Shown: piece after piece, positions 1-10,747 of the stretch
Layout of the letters: each line of letters begins with the position of its first letter
Numbering within the stretch: the stretch's first letter is position 1
NCBI GenBank assembly: GCA_028872955.1
Contig: JAGWNX010000030.1
Location: 1-37,959, forward strand
Length of the DNA stretch: 37,959 bases
Direction of reading: 5' to 3'
Origin: Acidobacteriota bacterium
Lineage (GTDB): Bacteria; Acidobacteriota; Terriglobia; Terriglobales; Acidobacteriaceae
Program-made: the position numbers and the translations under genes
The notes under the pieces: generated by a model
The model's database searches: none
The model's input: the letters and a program-made list of their open reading frames with translations, nothing else
Told to the model about the DNA's origin: nothing

Positions 1-31
1 TGACGGCCGGTAACCGTGGAGGATGCAGACT

Positions 32-59
32 TTGCCGCCAACTCTGAATAAGTTAAGAT
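32..59 (+). promoter_or_regulatory. Candidate sigma-70-type promoter
   Basis: TTGCCG at 32-37 and TAAGAT at 54-59 are separated by 16 bases, close to the -35/-10 layout of housekeeping promoters. If real, transcription would start near 66 and give a leader of about 240 bases before the secreted protein at 309. Each hexamer matches consensus at 4-5 of 6 positions, so this remains a by-eye proposal. Confidence 0.35.
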
Positions 60-244
60 AACGTTTGTCCGGGTCGCGCATCTAAACCTACGATCAACAG
101 TTTTCCCCTGTTGCGGAGGCGCTTTATCCACTGCTCTAACCTGTTCTCCGCGCGCAGGCAAGTCGTTCCGCCACCCCAGTTTGCAGATTCGAAGGCAGTG
201 TTCGAATCCAAGAAGCTCTCTCCCGTGTCTATAGAGCAGATGCG

Positions 245-260
245 CCCGGAGGACTCCGGG
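245..260 (+). other. Perfect GC-rich hairpin in the leader
   Basis: CCCGGAG (245-251) and CTCCGGG (254-260) are perfectly complementary around a GA core and are followed by AAAA rather than a T tract, so this is not a plus-strand intrinsic terminator. It lies about 50 bases before the ATG at 309. It could influence RNA stability or be incidental in GC-rich DNA. Confidence 0.35.
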
Positions 261-308
261 AAAACCATGCTCACACCGAGCCCTACACGATCGCGACAGG
301 CCCTCCCC

Positions 309-1100
309 ATGAAGACTTCTGGCATTAGCCTTGCTTTTTTTCTGGCCGCACTTCTTTTCCTGACCACAACGACTGACGCGCAGCAGCTGGCCGCTGCCGA
401 CCTGCCGGATGCTCCCGGTTCGAGCAGTTCAAGCAGCCTGGCAGCGCCGCCGCCTGACCAGCAGGCTGCGCCTGTCCATCCTGATGGCCAACCAGAGGCA
501 CATCAGGATGGCCAGACGAAGCGCATTCTGGGAATTTTGCCCAACTTCCGCGCCGTCAGCGCTGGCACCCACCTGCCGCCTCAGACCATCACGGACAAGT
601 TCAAGGATGCCTCGCAGGACAGCCTGGACTACTCGGCAATCTTCGTCCCGGCTGCGCTGGCGGGTATCTCGCTGGGCACCAATTCGATTCCTGAGTTTGG
701 GACTGGAGCCGCCGGGTACGGGCGCTACCTGTGGCGGGCAGCCGCAGACCAGACCATTGAGAACTACATGGTGGAGTTTGTAGTTCCGGTGCTGCACCAC
801 GAGGACACGCGCTACTACACGCTGGGCCATGGCGGCTTTCTGAAGCGCACCGGCTACGCGATGAAGCATGTGCTGGTAACGCAGAGCGACTCCGGTCAGA
901 CAACCTTCAACGCCGGCGAGGTGGTGGGTGCCGCTGCGGCCTCTGGCATCTCCGGAGCCTACTACCCCTCATCCCAGCGAACCTTAAGCCAGTTCGGCCA
1001 GCGCTGGGCAGAGAATCTTGGCATCGACGCGGCCTCGTTTGCCCTGCGTGAGTTCTGGCCAGATATCAACCACGCCCTCTTTCACGGCTCCCAGCAGTAG
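309..1100 (+). CDS. Secreted protein of unknown function, probably an acidobacterial family
   Basis: A 263-residue protein starting at ATG 309. Residues 1-23 form a signal peptide (Lys near the start, then a Phe/Leu/Ala/Thr-rich core ending before a DAQQ segment). A low-complexity Ser/Ala/Pro stretch with an LPDAPG motif follows, then a folded region that includes a TKRILGILPNF segment and the conserved-looking motifs FLKRTGYAMKH and GISGAYYPSSQRT. I recall this LPDAPG-plus-ILGILPNFR style from exported acidobacterial proteins of unknown function, but I do not recognise a named domain. It is followed closely by another small secreted protein. The start was chosen over an in-frame upstream TTG because it yields the signal peptide. 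The cellular role is not assignable; a periplasmic or outer-membrane location is inferred. Confidence 0.8.
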   Translation: MKTSGISLAFFLAALLFLTTTTDAQQLAAADLPDAPGSSSSSSLAAPPPDQQAAPVHPDGQPEAHQDGQTKRILGILPNFRAVSAGTHLPPQTITDKFKDASQDSLDYSAIFVPAALAGISLGTNSIPEFGTGAAGYGRYLWRAAADQTIENYMVEFVVPVLHHEDTRYYTLGHGGFLKRTGYAMKHVLVTQSDSGQTTFNAGEVVGAAAASGISGAYYPSSQRTLSQFGQRWAENLGIDAASFALREFWPDINHALFHGSQQ

Positions 1101-1127
1101 TCGGCGCGCTGCAGGCGGGGCTTCAGA

Positions 1128-1133
1128 TACACT
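1128..1133 (+). promoter_or_regulatory. Candidate -10 element (TACACT)
   Basis: TACACT lies 7 bases before the ATG at 1141. That spacing would put the transcription start at or next to the start codon, as in leaderless transcripts. No good -35 is visible. The same hexamer recurs ahead of other genes in the window. Confidence 0.35.
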
Positions 1134-1140
1134 ACTAGGG

Positions 1141-1434
1141 ATGCGATCTCGCGCGACGCAACTCGCTTGCCTGCTGCTGCTGCTCACCTCGGTGAGCCTG
1201 GCAGAGGCATCCGCGCAGCATGCGGAGCTGCGCCAGAGCGGCAACTACATTACGGTGCTGCTGCGGCAGGGTGCGGCGAGCGACGCGCCTGCAGGTGCGC
1301 TTCCGCTGGGTCTCGTCCTGCAGCAGCAGACGGCGGCACCGGTTGCTCCGGCGCGCCTCCGCACGGTCTGGAGCATGCGTCCGCCTGCGGCACATAGCGC
1401 ACAGGTCCATTCGGTCACCGGCTCCGGCATTTAG
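1141..1434 (+). CDS. Small secreted protein, unknown
   Basis: A 97-residue protein starting at ATG 1141. The first 25 or so residues form a clear signal peptide: RSR at the N-terminus, a Leu-rich core with five consecutive leucines, and a small-residue cleavage region ending ASAQ. The mature part is short, Ala/Gln-rich and has no cysteine or recognisable domain. It starts 40 bases after the preceding secreted protein, so the two may be cotranscribed, although a TACACT hexamer 7 bases before the ATG suggests its own promoter. It has no clear ribosome-binding site. The signal peptide supports a real gene, but its small size keeps confidence moderate. Confidence 0.6.
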   Translation: MRSRATQLACLLLLLTSVSLAEASAQHAELRQSGNYITVLLRQGAASDAPAGALPLGLVLQQQTAAPVAPARLRTVWSMRPPAAHSAQVHSVTGSGI

Positions 1435-1567
1435 TCCGTGCACTCCGCCATGCCGTCTGCCGGCCAGTTGACGCCCCGGCCCCGTCTCACGCTGCCTAGC
1501 CACCCATTGCGAATGATTCCGCGCCGCCCTGCGTACTGCGGGCCGCGCCTCGCAAGTAAGGATCACC

Positions 1568-4636
<3,069 letters not shown>

Positions 4637-4662
4637 TCGAATCCGGGTGCGAACACCCCATG

Positions 4663-4701
4663 GGCCGCTGCGCGAGCGATCGTGCAGCGGCCTTGCTGTT
4701 T
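4663..4701 (+). terminator. Terminator hairpin after secA
   Basis: GGCCGCTGC (4663-4671) pairs perfectly with GCAGCGGCC (4684-4692) around a 12-base loop and is followed by TTGCTGTTT. The stem starts 27 bases after the secA stop and lies between convergent genes. The T tract is interrupted, so it may be a moderate terminator, or it may act in both directions. Confidence 0.7.
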
Positions 4702-4764
4702 GGCTCGCAGCAACGTCCCTGGGCTACGGGCAGGTCTTTGAGGGTATGATCAGCGAGGGTAAGA

Positions 4765-5325
4765 TCAGCGGCTCAGATCGAAGAGCATCAGGCGAGCCTT
4801 GGTGGCCAACGTCTTGGCACCTTCGGCATCTCCGGAGTCCAGTGCCGCCTGTGCCTGATGCTGGAAGTTGCGAATTTTATTGATCTGCGTACGCTTCTCC
4901 CGCTGAATCTGTGCAGAGAGCCGCGCCAGCTGGCGATTGTTCTCCGCGATCAGATCCGTCGCATCCTGCCGGGTCTGCGCGCTGGAGTCTTCCCCGGCCG
5001 TCAGCTCTCCGATGGCAACGGTGCCGTTGTCGTCAGCGTCCGTAGCCGGCTGTCCCGCGCCCTGCTGCGGTGCAGGCTGTGGACGAACGCGTCGACGACG
5101 CGGCTTGATGGTCACGTCGATGGAGATCTGCGGTGGCTCACCGGCAGAGTCCGGCTGCACGGTAATCTGGTTCACGGAACTGTCCGTGGGGGCCAGCTCG
5201 ACCGGCATGGCCTGCGGCAGCACCAGGGCGTGGGGCCGCCGATGGCAGCCCGCGAGCATGCAGACGAGGCCCAGAAAGATCCCCCTGGGCAGCCATCGCC
5301 ACGTGCCATGCCTGTTCGTGCTCAA
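4765..5325 (-). CDS. Predicted lipoprotein in a two-component operon
   Basis: A 186-residue protein. Residues 1-27 form a lipoprotein signal with an LAGC lipobox, so the mature N-terminus would be a lipidated Cys at 27. After a proline-rich and Arg-rich low-complexity section (residues roughly 70-100), the last 70 residues look helical and charged, with a coiled-coil-like segment of Asn/Gln/Arg/Lys and a final repeat-like helix pair (QAALDSGDAEGAKTLATKA) resembling a TPR unit. Its ATG overlaps the stop of the upstream sensor kinase by 4 bases (ATGA), so the two are translationally coupled. I do not recognise the family. The coupling suggests it either helps the kinase sense an envelope signal or is its target. 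No function is established. Confidence 0.8.
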   Translation of the reverse strand: MSTNRHGTWRWLPRGIFLGLVCMLAGCHRRPHALVLPQAMPVELAPTDSSVNQITVQPDSAGEPPQISIDVTIKPRRRRVRPQPAPQQGAGQPATDADDNGTVAIGELTAGEDSSAQTRQDATDLIAENNRQLARLSAQIQREKRTQINKIRNFQHQAQAALDSGDAEGAKTLATKARLMLFDLSR

Positions 5326-7286
5326 GACGCTTCTCCTGTACCGGCTCCCGCAGGCTGTGCCTGCCCTGTGCTGCCGGGCTGCTTCCGGCTCTCCGCCGAG
5401 GCACTCGCCATGCCGGGCACTCTCAGGGTAAATGCTGTTCCGCGATCTGGAGCGTCCGGCTGCACATTCGATTGCACTTCCAGCGCGCCACCGTGCATCT
5501 GCAGGATGCGATAGGTCATGGCCAGGCCGATGCCGCTGCCTCGCGGCTTGGTGGTGAAGTACAGGTCAAAGACGCGCGGCAGTACCTCCGGCGGTATTCC
5601 GGTTCCCTGGTCGATGATCTCGACCACGGCTGTCTGCTGTTCGCGCCGCACCAGCACCCGGATAAGGCCGCCCTCCGGCATCGCCTGCATGGCGTTCAGA
5701 AGCAGGTTCAGCAGTGCCTGCCGGATAAGCTCGCCATCCACACGCACCAGCACCGGCTCGTGCGGCATCTCCACCGCAACGCGAACGTTATTCTCCGCCA
5801 TCTCGGCGCAGGTCAGCTCCACCACGGCAGAGGCCAGCTCGCGCATGTCGAGCTCGTGCAGGTGCAGCTCCATGGGGCGGGTAAAGTCGGCAAGGGTCTG
5901 CACCACGCGGTCGAGCCGCTGCATCTCACCGGCCAGAATCTCCACATGGCGCTGGGCGGCGGCAGAGCTCTGGTCCTCCATGGCATCCAGCTTGGAACGC
6001 AACAGCTCCAGGTGCACCACCATGGCGTTGATGGGGTTCTTGACCTCGTGCCCCACCCCGGCGGTCAACTTGCCGATGGCCGCCAGACGCCGTGACACCT
6101 CCAGCTCCTGTCCCAGCTGCAGCACGGTATCGCGGTCGCGCAGGGTTACGAGCGTTCCCATGCTGCGGTTGCTGTCTGCGGCGTCTGGAATGCGGTCAAC
6201 GGCGAGCTGCACCTGGCGACCGCCTTCCATCACAACGGTCTGCGCCTCTATGTCCTGCCCGGCAGCAAAGGCGTGCAGCACGGCATCGCCCAACGCAGTG
6301 CCTGCGAGGAAGATCTGCTGCAGGTGCAGGCCTACCATGGTGCCCTGCGGCTGCCCCACGAAGTGGGCCACGGCGTCCGACACCATCACCGCGCGCTCGT
6401 CGGCGGTAAACAGCAGCACACCATCGCGCAAGGTATCCAGCATCTGGTTCAGGCTGGACTGCAGCGCCGTATAGCCAGCTTCCTTGGAGCGCATCTGCTC
6501 ATCCAGACGGTCGATGGTCTTGGCCACGCGCACCATGGTGTCGCTGCCGGAGCGCACGCTCTTTACCTCCAACGGCGCGGCAGAATCGACGGCCTCCTGC
6601 ACGGTCATCTGCTCCAGGCGCCGGCTGATCTGCTCCAGCGGCTTCAGTGCAAGGTTGGCCAGCACACCGGCCGCAATGACCGAGACCAGGCCCGCCAGCA
6701 ACCCAAAGATCACCGCGGCCCGCAGCCACGGAGCGTTACTGTTGCGCAGAAAGGTTGACCGGACGCCGATGCGCACGACCAGGAACGGCTGACCGTTACG
6801 CTGCAGCGTCTGGGCGATCTCCAGCACGCGCGGCCTGCCAAAGACCTGCCGGAGCTGCTCGCGGAAGGAGCTGTCACGCAGCATCTTGAGGCTGGGCCGG
6901 GAGCCCATCTGCTGGCCCACCGCATCCGGATCGGTACTGACCAGCACCAGCCCGTTCGCGTCGGTCACGCTCACGTCCTGCACCGTGGGCGAGTAGCGGA
7001 CCACGCCGTTCATCACATCCGCAAGCGCATTGTTGCTTCGTAGCGCATCCGTCACGGCCTCGCGCAGCGCCGCGTCAGAGCGATCCACCGGCGGGGCAAT
7101 GCGCAGCCCGACCTCCACCGCCTGGCGGGTCATCAGCAGCACCTCACGCGCCAGGGCGTCGTTGCCAGAGGTGGTCTGTTCGATGCGCTGGCGCATCAGC
7201 TCGCCCACGAACAATGTGACCAGCACTAACACAATGGCCAGTGCCAGCCCCGTGACCGAAAGGACGAGCTTGGTCTTCAGGCGCAT
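5322..7286 (-). CDS. Membrane sensor histidine kinase, NtrB-like
   Basis: A 654-residue kinase that autophosphorylates and should pass phosphate to the NtrC-type regulator encoded just upstream. In order: TM helix (about 8-28), a periplasmic domain of roughly 160 residues, TM helix (about 190-214), a HAMP linker, a PAS-like region (about 270-370), a HisKA domain with the phospho-acceptor His413 in a GHEVKNP motif, and a HATPase domain with LLNLLLNAMQAMPEGG, DQGTGIPP and a GSGIGLAM loop. The domain order is the usual one for membrane-bound NtrB-like kinases. It starts 2 bases after the response-regulator stop and overlaps the lipoprotein start by 4 bases. The periplasmic ligand cannot be inferred. 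A Ser/Gly/Gln-rich tail of about 35 residues follows the ATPase domain. Confidence 0.93.
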   Translation of the reverse strand: MRLKTKLVLSVTGLALAIVLVLVTLFVGELMRQRIEQTTSGNDALAREVLLMTRQAVEVGLRIAPPVDRSDAALREAVTDALRSNNALADVMNGVVRYSPTVQDVSVTDANGLVLVSTDPDAVGQQMGSRPSLKMLRDSSFREQLRQVFGRPRVLEIAQTLQRNGQPFLVVRIGVRSTFLRNSNAPWLRAAVIFGLLAGLVSVIAAGVLANLALKPLEQISRRLEQMTVQEAVDSAAPLEVKSVRSGSDTMVRVAKTIDRLDEQMRSKEAGYTALQSSLNQMLDTLRDGVLLFTADERAVMVSDAVAHFVGQPQGTMVGLHLQQIFLAGTALGDAVLHAFAAGQDIEAQTVVMEGGRQVQLAVDRIPDAADSNRSMGTLVTLRDRDTVLQLGQELEVSRRLAAIGKLTAGVGHEVKNPINAMVVHLELLRSKLDAMEDQSSAAAQRHVEILAGEMQRLDRVVQTLADFTRPMELHLHELDMRELASAVVELTCAEMAENNVRVAVEMPHEPVLVRVDGELIRQALLNLLLNAMQAMPEGGLIRVLVRREQQTAVVEIIDQGTGIPPEVLPRVFDLYFTTKPRGSGIGLAMTYRILQMHGGALEVQSNVQPDAPDRGTAFTLRVPGMASASAESRKQPGSTGQAQPAGAGTGEAS

Positions 7287-7288
7287 CG

Positions 7289-8734
7289 TTACTCCGTTAC
7301 ACCCTGGCCTTCGCTCTGGTACTCCTTCAGCTTGTTCTGCAGGGTCTTGGCACTGATGCCCAGAATCTCTGCCGCGCGGGTCTTGTTGTTGTTGGTGGAC
7401 TCCAGCGTTTTGAGGATGAGTTGCCGCTCCGCCTCGTTGACCGTGGTGCCCACCTCGACGCGCACGGTACGGGAGTCGTCAACAGGGCGTGGGGGCTCCA
7501 CGGCAGCGACGGCGCGCGAGCCAGAGTCGCCGGGCTGCCGCACCCGGCCAGCCGCCGGAGCAAAGCCGGGCTCGCCGAAGTGGGGCGGCAGATGCTCCAG
7601 CCCCAGCTGGCCACGGCCGGCCAGAATCACCGCGCGCTCCATGGTGTTGCGCAGCTCACGCACATTTCCCGGCCACTCGTACTCCTGCAGGCGGCGCAGC
7701 AGGTTGTCTTTGATGCCCGTCACCAGGCATCCGTGGCGCTCGTTCATGTCGGCGATCATCTTGTAGGCGATGGGCTCTACATCTTCGCGATGTTCGCGCA
7801 GGGGCGGCATCTGGATGTTGAAGACGTTCAGGCGATAGTACAAGTCGCCGCGCAGCTCTCCGCTGGCCACGGCCAGTTCAGGGTCCTTGTTGGTCGCGGC
7901 CACCACGCGAACATCCACGGGCTGCTCCATCTTGCTGCCCAGGCGACGCAGCTTACGGTCCTCCAGCACGCGCAGCAGCTTGGCCTGGGTGGCGGCGGGC
8001 ATCTCGCCAATCTCGTCCAGCAGCAGGGTTCCCTCTTCGGCCAGTTCAAAGCAGCCGGCACGGCGCTCCAGCGCGCCGGTAAAGGCACCTTTCTCGTGGC
8101 CGAAGATCTCGCTCTCGATCAGAGTCTCAGGAATGGCCGCGCAGTTGACGGCGACAAAGGGTTTATTGCGGCGGCCGCTGAGCTGGTGCAGTGCGCGGGC
8201 GACCAGCTCCTTTCCGGTGCCGCTCTCGCCGGTTACCAGCACGCTCACGTTGGAGGGCGCCACGCGCTCCAGCAACGCAAAGATCTCCTGCATCCGGGGC
8301 GAGGTGCCCACCAGCGGGCCCAGCATGCCGGTCTCGCGCGGACGACGCAGCACGGGCTGCTCCAGGTCGCTCTCGCGCTGGCGCGCCGCATTCAGCAGAA
8401 TGGTGCGCAGGCGGGTGGGATCCACAGGCTTCGGCAGGTAGTCGTAGGCACCCATGCGCATGGCCTCGACTGCAGACTCGATGGAGCCCTGTGCCGTGAG
8501 CATCACCACGGCGACGCGCTCCGGCAGTTCGGCGATCCGGCGCAGCAGCTCCATGCCGTCCATGCGCGGCATCTTCAGGTCGGTCACCACGACGGCGGGG
8601 CCCCACTGCCGCACCTTCTCCAGCCCTTCCACTCCATCTGCGGCGCACTCGGCCCGGTAACCCCAGCTCTCCACCAGCTCCGTCAGCCCGGTGCGGGCGT
8701 GCAGTTCGTCCTCGACGATCAGTACCTTTTCCAC
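7289..8734 (-). CDS. NtrC-family sigma-54-dependent response regulator
   Basis: About 481 residues. Receiver domain with the acidic pair in EDE near the N-terminus, phospho-acceptor Asp52 in a VTDLKMP motif and a Lys in LPKPVDP. An AAA+ domain follows with Walker A GESGTGKE, the sigma-54 contact loop GAFTGA, and a GNVRELRN segment. A Fis-type helix-turn-helix ends the protein (NNKTRAAEILGISAKTLQNKLKEY). It activates sigma-54 promoters after phosphorylation by the downstream kinase. I chose the GTG at 8734 because AGGGA lies 8 bases ahead of it; in-frame GTGs at 8740 and 8788 are alternatives, and no ATG is available near the receiver start. It is the first gene of the three-gene operon. Its targets are unknown. 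Confidence 0.93.
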   Translation of the reverse strand: MEKVLIVEDELHARTGLTELVESWGYRAECAADGVEGLEKVRQWGPAVVVTDLKMPRMDGMELLRRIAELPERVAVVMLTAQGSIESAVEAMRMGAYDYLPKPVDPTRLRTILLNAARQRESDLEQPVLRRPRETGMLGPLVGTSPRMQEIFALLERVAPSNVSVLVTGESGTGKELVARALHQLSGRRNKPFVAVNCAAIPETLIESEIFGHEKGAFTGALERRAGCFELAEEGTLLLDEIGEMPAATQAKLLRVLEDRKLRRLGSKMEQPVDVRVVAATNKDPELAVASGELRGDLYYRLNVFNIQMPPLREHREDVEPIAYKMIADMNERHGCLVTGIKDNLLRRLQEYEWPGNVRELRNTMERAVILAGRGQLGLEHLPPHFGEPGFAPAAGRVRQPGDSGSRAVAAVEPPRPVDDSRTVRVEVGTTVNEAERQLILKTLESTNNNKTRAAEILGISAKTLQNKLKEYQSEGQGVTE

Positions 8735-8828
8735 ATTCACATCCCTGCCTACTCTATGATTCTCGCACTCTTTTGCAGTTAGTCGCACCCTCTCTGGGTC
8801 AGGGCTCGGCCGGGAGACGCTGGCGCGC

Positions 8829-8834
8829 TATTCT
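8829..8834 (+). promoter_or_regulatory. Candidate -10 element (TATTCT)
   Basis: TATTCT ends 6 bases before the rhodanese ATG at 8841 and there is no ribosome-binding site between them. That spacing fits a leaderless transcript. No clear -35 is visible. The intergenic region also serves the divergent NtrC-like operon. Confidence 0.35.
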
Positions 8835-8840
8835 GGACCC

Positions 8841-9167
8841 ATGCTACCTCCCGAGATCACAGCCCAGCAGTTGCAGCAGCAGCTCGCCGAACCCAATCCA
8901 CCGCTGTTGCTTGACGTTCGCGAACCCTGGGAGCACGCCACGGCCAGCCTGCCCGGCTCTTTGCTGATGCCCATGGGCGAGGTGACCTCGCGGGCCCATA
9001 CGGAGCTGGACCCCGACCAGCCCATCGTGGTGCTGTGCCACCACGGCCAGCGCTCGCTCTCCGTCACCATGTGGCTCCGCAACCAGGACTTCACCCACGT
9101 GCAGTCGCTCGCAGGCGGCATTGAGTACTGGTCCCGGGCCATTGACCCCAGCGTGCCGCGGTACTAG
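8841..9167 (+). CDS. Single-domain rhodanese
   Basis: A 108-residue cytoplasmic rhodanese-fold protein, the usual size of a single-domain GlpE-like sulfurtransferase. The typical beginning LLLDVREPWEH is present, and the active-site loop CHHGQRS carries the catalytic Cys66, which would hold a persulfide. The conserved LAGGIEYW segment lies near the C-terminus. The family moves sulfane sulfur between donors and acceptors such as cyanide, thioredoxin or sulfur-carrier proteins; the acceptor here is unknown. It is divergent from the NtrC-like operon and is followed by a glycosidase gene about 100 bases on, with no obvious functional link. No Shine-Dalgarno sequence precedes the ATG. Confidence 0.9.
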   Translation: MLPPEITAQQLQQQLAEPNPPLLLDVREPWEHATASLPGSLLMPMGEVTSRAHTELDPDQPIVVLCHHGQRSLSVTMWLRNQDFTHVQSLAGGIEYWSRAIDPSVPRY

Positions 9168-9202
9168 GCAGCGGCGGCAGGCGATCTTCCCCTTCGCGCA
9201 GG

Positions 9203-9208
9203 TATACT
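9203..9208 (+). promoter_or_regulatory. Candidate -10 element (TATACT)
   Basis: TATACT in a GGTATACTTC context lies 57 bases before the GTG of the GH1 gene. The same ten-base context appears before the histidine-kinase gene near 27943. No convincing -35 is seen. Confidence 0.35.
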
Positions 9209-9265
9209 TCTCCCGCCTGCCCGGATGCTTCGCGCGGGCCAGCTCTCTGCTACGAGGACTCCTCC

Positions 9266-10729
9266 GTGACCAACTTCACTCGCCGCACATTTGCCCAACT
9301 CTTTGGTGCCACCGCCGCCTCCTCACTCTCCCTGCCCGCGCTGGCCGCCGCTGCAAAAGACGCCGTGCCGCAACCCGCGCTACCGGCCAGCCGCCGCTTT
9401 CCGCCCGGCTTTCTGTGGGGCTCGGCGACGGCCTCCTACCAGGTGGAGGGTGCGGTGAACGAGGATGGCCGCGGCCCCTCCGTGTGGGACACCTTCTCGC
9501 ACACGCCCGGCAAGACCTACCTGGGCGACACCGGCGACGTGGCCGACGACCACTACCACCGCTACGCCGAGGACATCCAGATCATGAAGGGCCTGGGCCT
9601 GAAGACCTACCGGTTTTCCATCGCCTGGTCGCGGGTCTTCCCCACGGGCACCGGCGCGCCCAACCCCAAGGGCCTGGACTTCTATAGCCGCATGCTGGAT
9701 ACGCTGCTGGCCGCAGGCATCCAGCCCTATTGCACGCTGTACCACTGGGACCTGCCCCAGACGCTGCAGGACCAGGGCGGCTGGGAGAACCGGGACACCG
9801 CGCAGGCCTTTGCCGACTACGCCGGATACGTCGCCGGACGGCTCTGCGACCGCATTCAGCACTTCATGACCACCAACGAGCTGCGCAGCTTTGTGGAGCT
9901 GGGCTACAAGGACGGCGTGCATGCGCCCGGACTCAAGCTCTCTCGTGCCGGTGTGGCACAGGTGAACCACCACGCCGTGCTGGCCCATGGACTGGCCGTG
10001 AAGGCGATCCGCGCGGCAGCCAAGCCGGGTACTAAAGTTGGCCTGGCAGAGAACGCCATCCCCACCGTGCCGGTGATCGAGACGCCGGAGCACATTGAAG
10101 CCGCCACACGTGCCTACCGCGAAGAGAACGCAAGCTACCTGACCGTGGTGATGGAGGGCCGCTACACCGATCTGTATCTGGAGAGCCTCGGGGCCGATGC
10201 GCCCAAGTACACGGCCGAGGAGATGCGGACGATCGGCACTCCGCTGGACTTTATCGGGCTGAACGTCTACAACCCGGTGTTTGCGCGGGCCAGCCACAGC
10301 GCCAAGGGATACGAGATCATCACCAACCCGCAGAGCTACCCGCACATGTACAGCCCGTGGCTGCAGATGGGCCCGGAGGGCATCTACTGGTCTCCGAAGC
10401 TGGCCACCAAGCTCTGGAACGTGAAGGAGATCTTCATCACGGAGAACGGCACCTCGTCTACGGACGTGCTGACGCCAGAGGGAGAGGTGTACGACACGGA
10501 CCGGGTGATGTTCCTGCGCAACTATCTGACGCAGTTGCATCGAGTAGTCTCTGAGGGCGTACCCCTGAAGGGTTACTTCCTGTGGAGCCTGCTGGATAAC
10601 TACGAGTGGGCCGATGGCTACAGCAAGCGCTTCGGCATCCACTACGTGGACTTTGCGACGCAGAAGCGCACGCCGAAGTTCAGTGCCAAGTTCTACAAGG
10701 AAGTGATCGCGCGGAACGGGCTGGCGTAG
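9266..10729 (+). CDS. Exported GH1 beta-glucosidase-like glycosidase
   Basis: A 487-residue glycoside hydrolase family 1 enzyme that hydrolyses beta-glycosidic bonds by a retaining mechanism. An N-terminal Tat-type signal (TRRTFAQ, then an Ala/Ser/Leu core to about residue 31) suggests folded export to the periplasm. The GH1 start motif FLWGSATASYQVEGA is present, as are HWDLPQTLQDQGGWENR and the nucleophile Glu393 in ITENGTSS. The acid/base Glu205 sits in TTNELRS, where the family normally has NEP; the Leu is unusual. The C-terminal YFLWSLLDNYEWADGYSKRFG is typical. The start is GTG at 9266, with GAGGA (9254-9258) 7 bases upstream. Substrate preference (beta-glucoside, galactoside or fucoside) cannot be read from sequence. 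Confidence 0.93.
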   Translation: MTNFTRRTFAQLFGATAASSLSLPALAAAAKDAVPQPALPASRRFPPGFLWGSATASYQVEGAVNEDGRGPSVWDTFSHTPGKTYLGDTGDVADDHYHRYAEDIQIMKGLGLKTYRFSIAWSRVFPTGTGAPNPKGLDFYSRMLDTLLAAGIQPYCTLYHWDLPQTLQDQGGWENRDTAQAFADYAGYVAGRLCDRIQHFMTTNELRSFVELGYKDGVHAPGLKLSRAGVAQVNHHAVLAHGLAVKAIRAAAKPGTKVGLAENAIPTVPVIETPEHIEAATRAYREENASYLTVVMEGRYTDLYLESLGADAPKYTAEEMRTIGTPLDFIGLNVYNPVFARASHSAKGYEIITNPQSYPHMYSPWLQMGPEGIYWSPKLATKLWNVKEIFITENGTSSTDVLTPEGEVYDTDRVMFLRNYLTQLHRVVSEGVPLKGYFLWSLLDNYEWADGYSKRFGIHYVDFATQKRTPKFSAKFYKEVIARNGLA

Positions 10730-10747
10730 CGCGAAGGAACCGGCCTG

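Larger units (their letters stand above)
1..308. other. Non-coding leader region at window start
   Basis: I see no convincing gene here. The reading frame of the first CDS stays open upstream to a TTG near 111, but that extension is polar, has no ribosome-binding site and precedes a clean signal peptide that begins at 309, so I treat it as untranslated. The stretch holds a possible promoter (32-59) and a short perfect hairpin (245-260). The minus-strand open frame across 53-367 looks like a shadow. A coding region upstream of the window edge cannot be excluded. Confidence 0.55.

Noticed and set aside
200..209. GTTCGAATCC, similar to the T-loop of a tRNA
   Set aside because: The flanking bases do not form a T-stem (only the first G-C pair fits), and no acceptor, D or anticodon arm can be drawn around it.
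8765..8790. Possible sigma-54 (-24/-12) promoter ahead of the rhodanese gene
   Set aside because: TCGCAC followed by TTTTGC looks similar, but the -24 GG is CG and the spacing to GC is one base short of the required ten.
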